Notes under the pieces: model-generated
Told to the model about the DNA's origin: nothing
The model's database searches: none
What the model saw: the letters and a program-made list of their open reading frames with translations, nothing else
Shown here: piece by piece, positions 63,997 to 64,000 of the stretch
Layout of the letters: the number at the start of each line of letters is the position of its first letter
Position numbering within the stretch: position 1 is the stretch's first letter
Position numbers and translations under genes: made by a program
From: Aphrocallistes beatrix
Lineage: Eukaryota; Porifera; Hexactinellida; Sceptrulophora; Aphrocallistidae
Reading direction: 5' to 3'
Assembly: GCA_963281255.1 (NCBI GenBank)
Contig: OY725499.1
Coordinates: 558,001 to 622,000 of the forward strand
DNA: 64,000 nucleotides

Positions 63997-64000
63997 TATA

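Noticed and set aside
1..64000. tRNA or rRNA genes
   Set aside because: No clear tRNA A/B boxes or rRNA core sequences were seen by eye; a tRNAscan or Infernal run could still find diverged ones.

Overview
The window is nuclear DNA of an animal. It is AT-rich and very rich in transposons, with metazoan genes that are intronless or carry spliceosomal introns. Markers are a CDK9-type kinase with one intron, an axonemal dynein heavy-chain relic, a PRPF6 splicing-factor relic, NHL-repeat genes, a DUF985 cupin, a vWA gene, and large NACHT-LRR (NLR) genes preceded by two death-effector-like domains. Expanded, nearly intronless NLRs point to an invertebrate, perhaps an early-branching one such as a sponge or cnidarian. 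That placement is an inference; no gene here fixes the species.

Layout. 0-1.4 kb: 3' part of a zinc-binding/vWA gene that enters from outside the window. 1.6-5 kb: MITEs and a 1-kb fold-back element. 5.1-7.9 kb: two-exon CDK9-like kinase whose intron holds three small inverted-repeat elements. 9-12.8 kb: short unassigned ORFs between fold-back elements. 13-19.1 kb: NLR1 (+) with its upstream flank. 19.2-20 kb: GC-richer block of unknown nature. 21.4-25.1 kb: two broken Ty3/Gypsy elements, the first carrying a hAT MITE. 25.1-25.9 kb: N-terminal relic of a fourth NLR (-). 26.6-28.9 kb: a hAT element and a relic of an uncharacterised invertebrate gene (-). 29.0-31.8 kb: GC-rich broken dynein heavy-chain C-terminal part. 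32.6-35.8 kb: one intact NHL gene, one NHL fragment and one NHL pseudogene split by a pogo-like MITE. 36.7-40.6 kb: rearranged Gypsy copy beside PRPF6 exon relics (-). 41.1-41.6 kb: frameshifted cupin. 42.6-46.1 kb: NLR2 (-), then a 20-bp minisatellite and conserved upstream flank to 49.4 kb. 49.5-57.4 kb: mariner, Gypsy, hAT and Tc1 remnants, one unassigned ORF and a tandem duplication. 57.8-61.3 kb: NLR3 (-), with its flank running to the window end.

The main biological theme is an NLR cluster evolving by birth and death. Three full-length open copies (1117, 1146 and 1167 aa) have nearly identical NACHT cores but different N-terminal and LRR parts, and there is one dead copy. Each intact copy carries the same non-coding upstream cassette in the same orientation relative to the gene: a 20-bp minisatellite and then a conserved block of about 500 bp. 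The duplicated unit is therefore gene plus upstream region. All four copies have a splice acceptor immediately before the ATG, which suggests a 5'-UTR intron followed by a single coding exon. By family knowledge these would be cytosolic pattern-recognition/scaffold proteins signalling through DED-type death folds; nothing here shows the ligand.

Several conserved-gene pieces (dynein, PRPF6, cupin, vWA) contain single-base indels or in-frame stops while the NLRs, CDK9 and one NHL gene are clean. They are called pseudogenes or frameshifted here, but some indels could be assembly errors. All domain and family calls were made by eye from translated sequence, without database searches.
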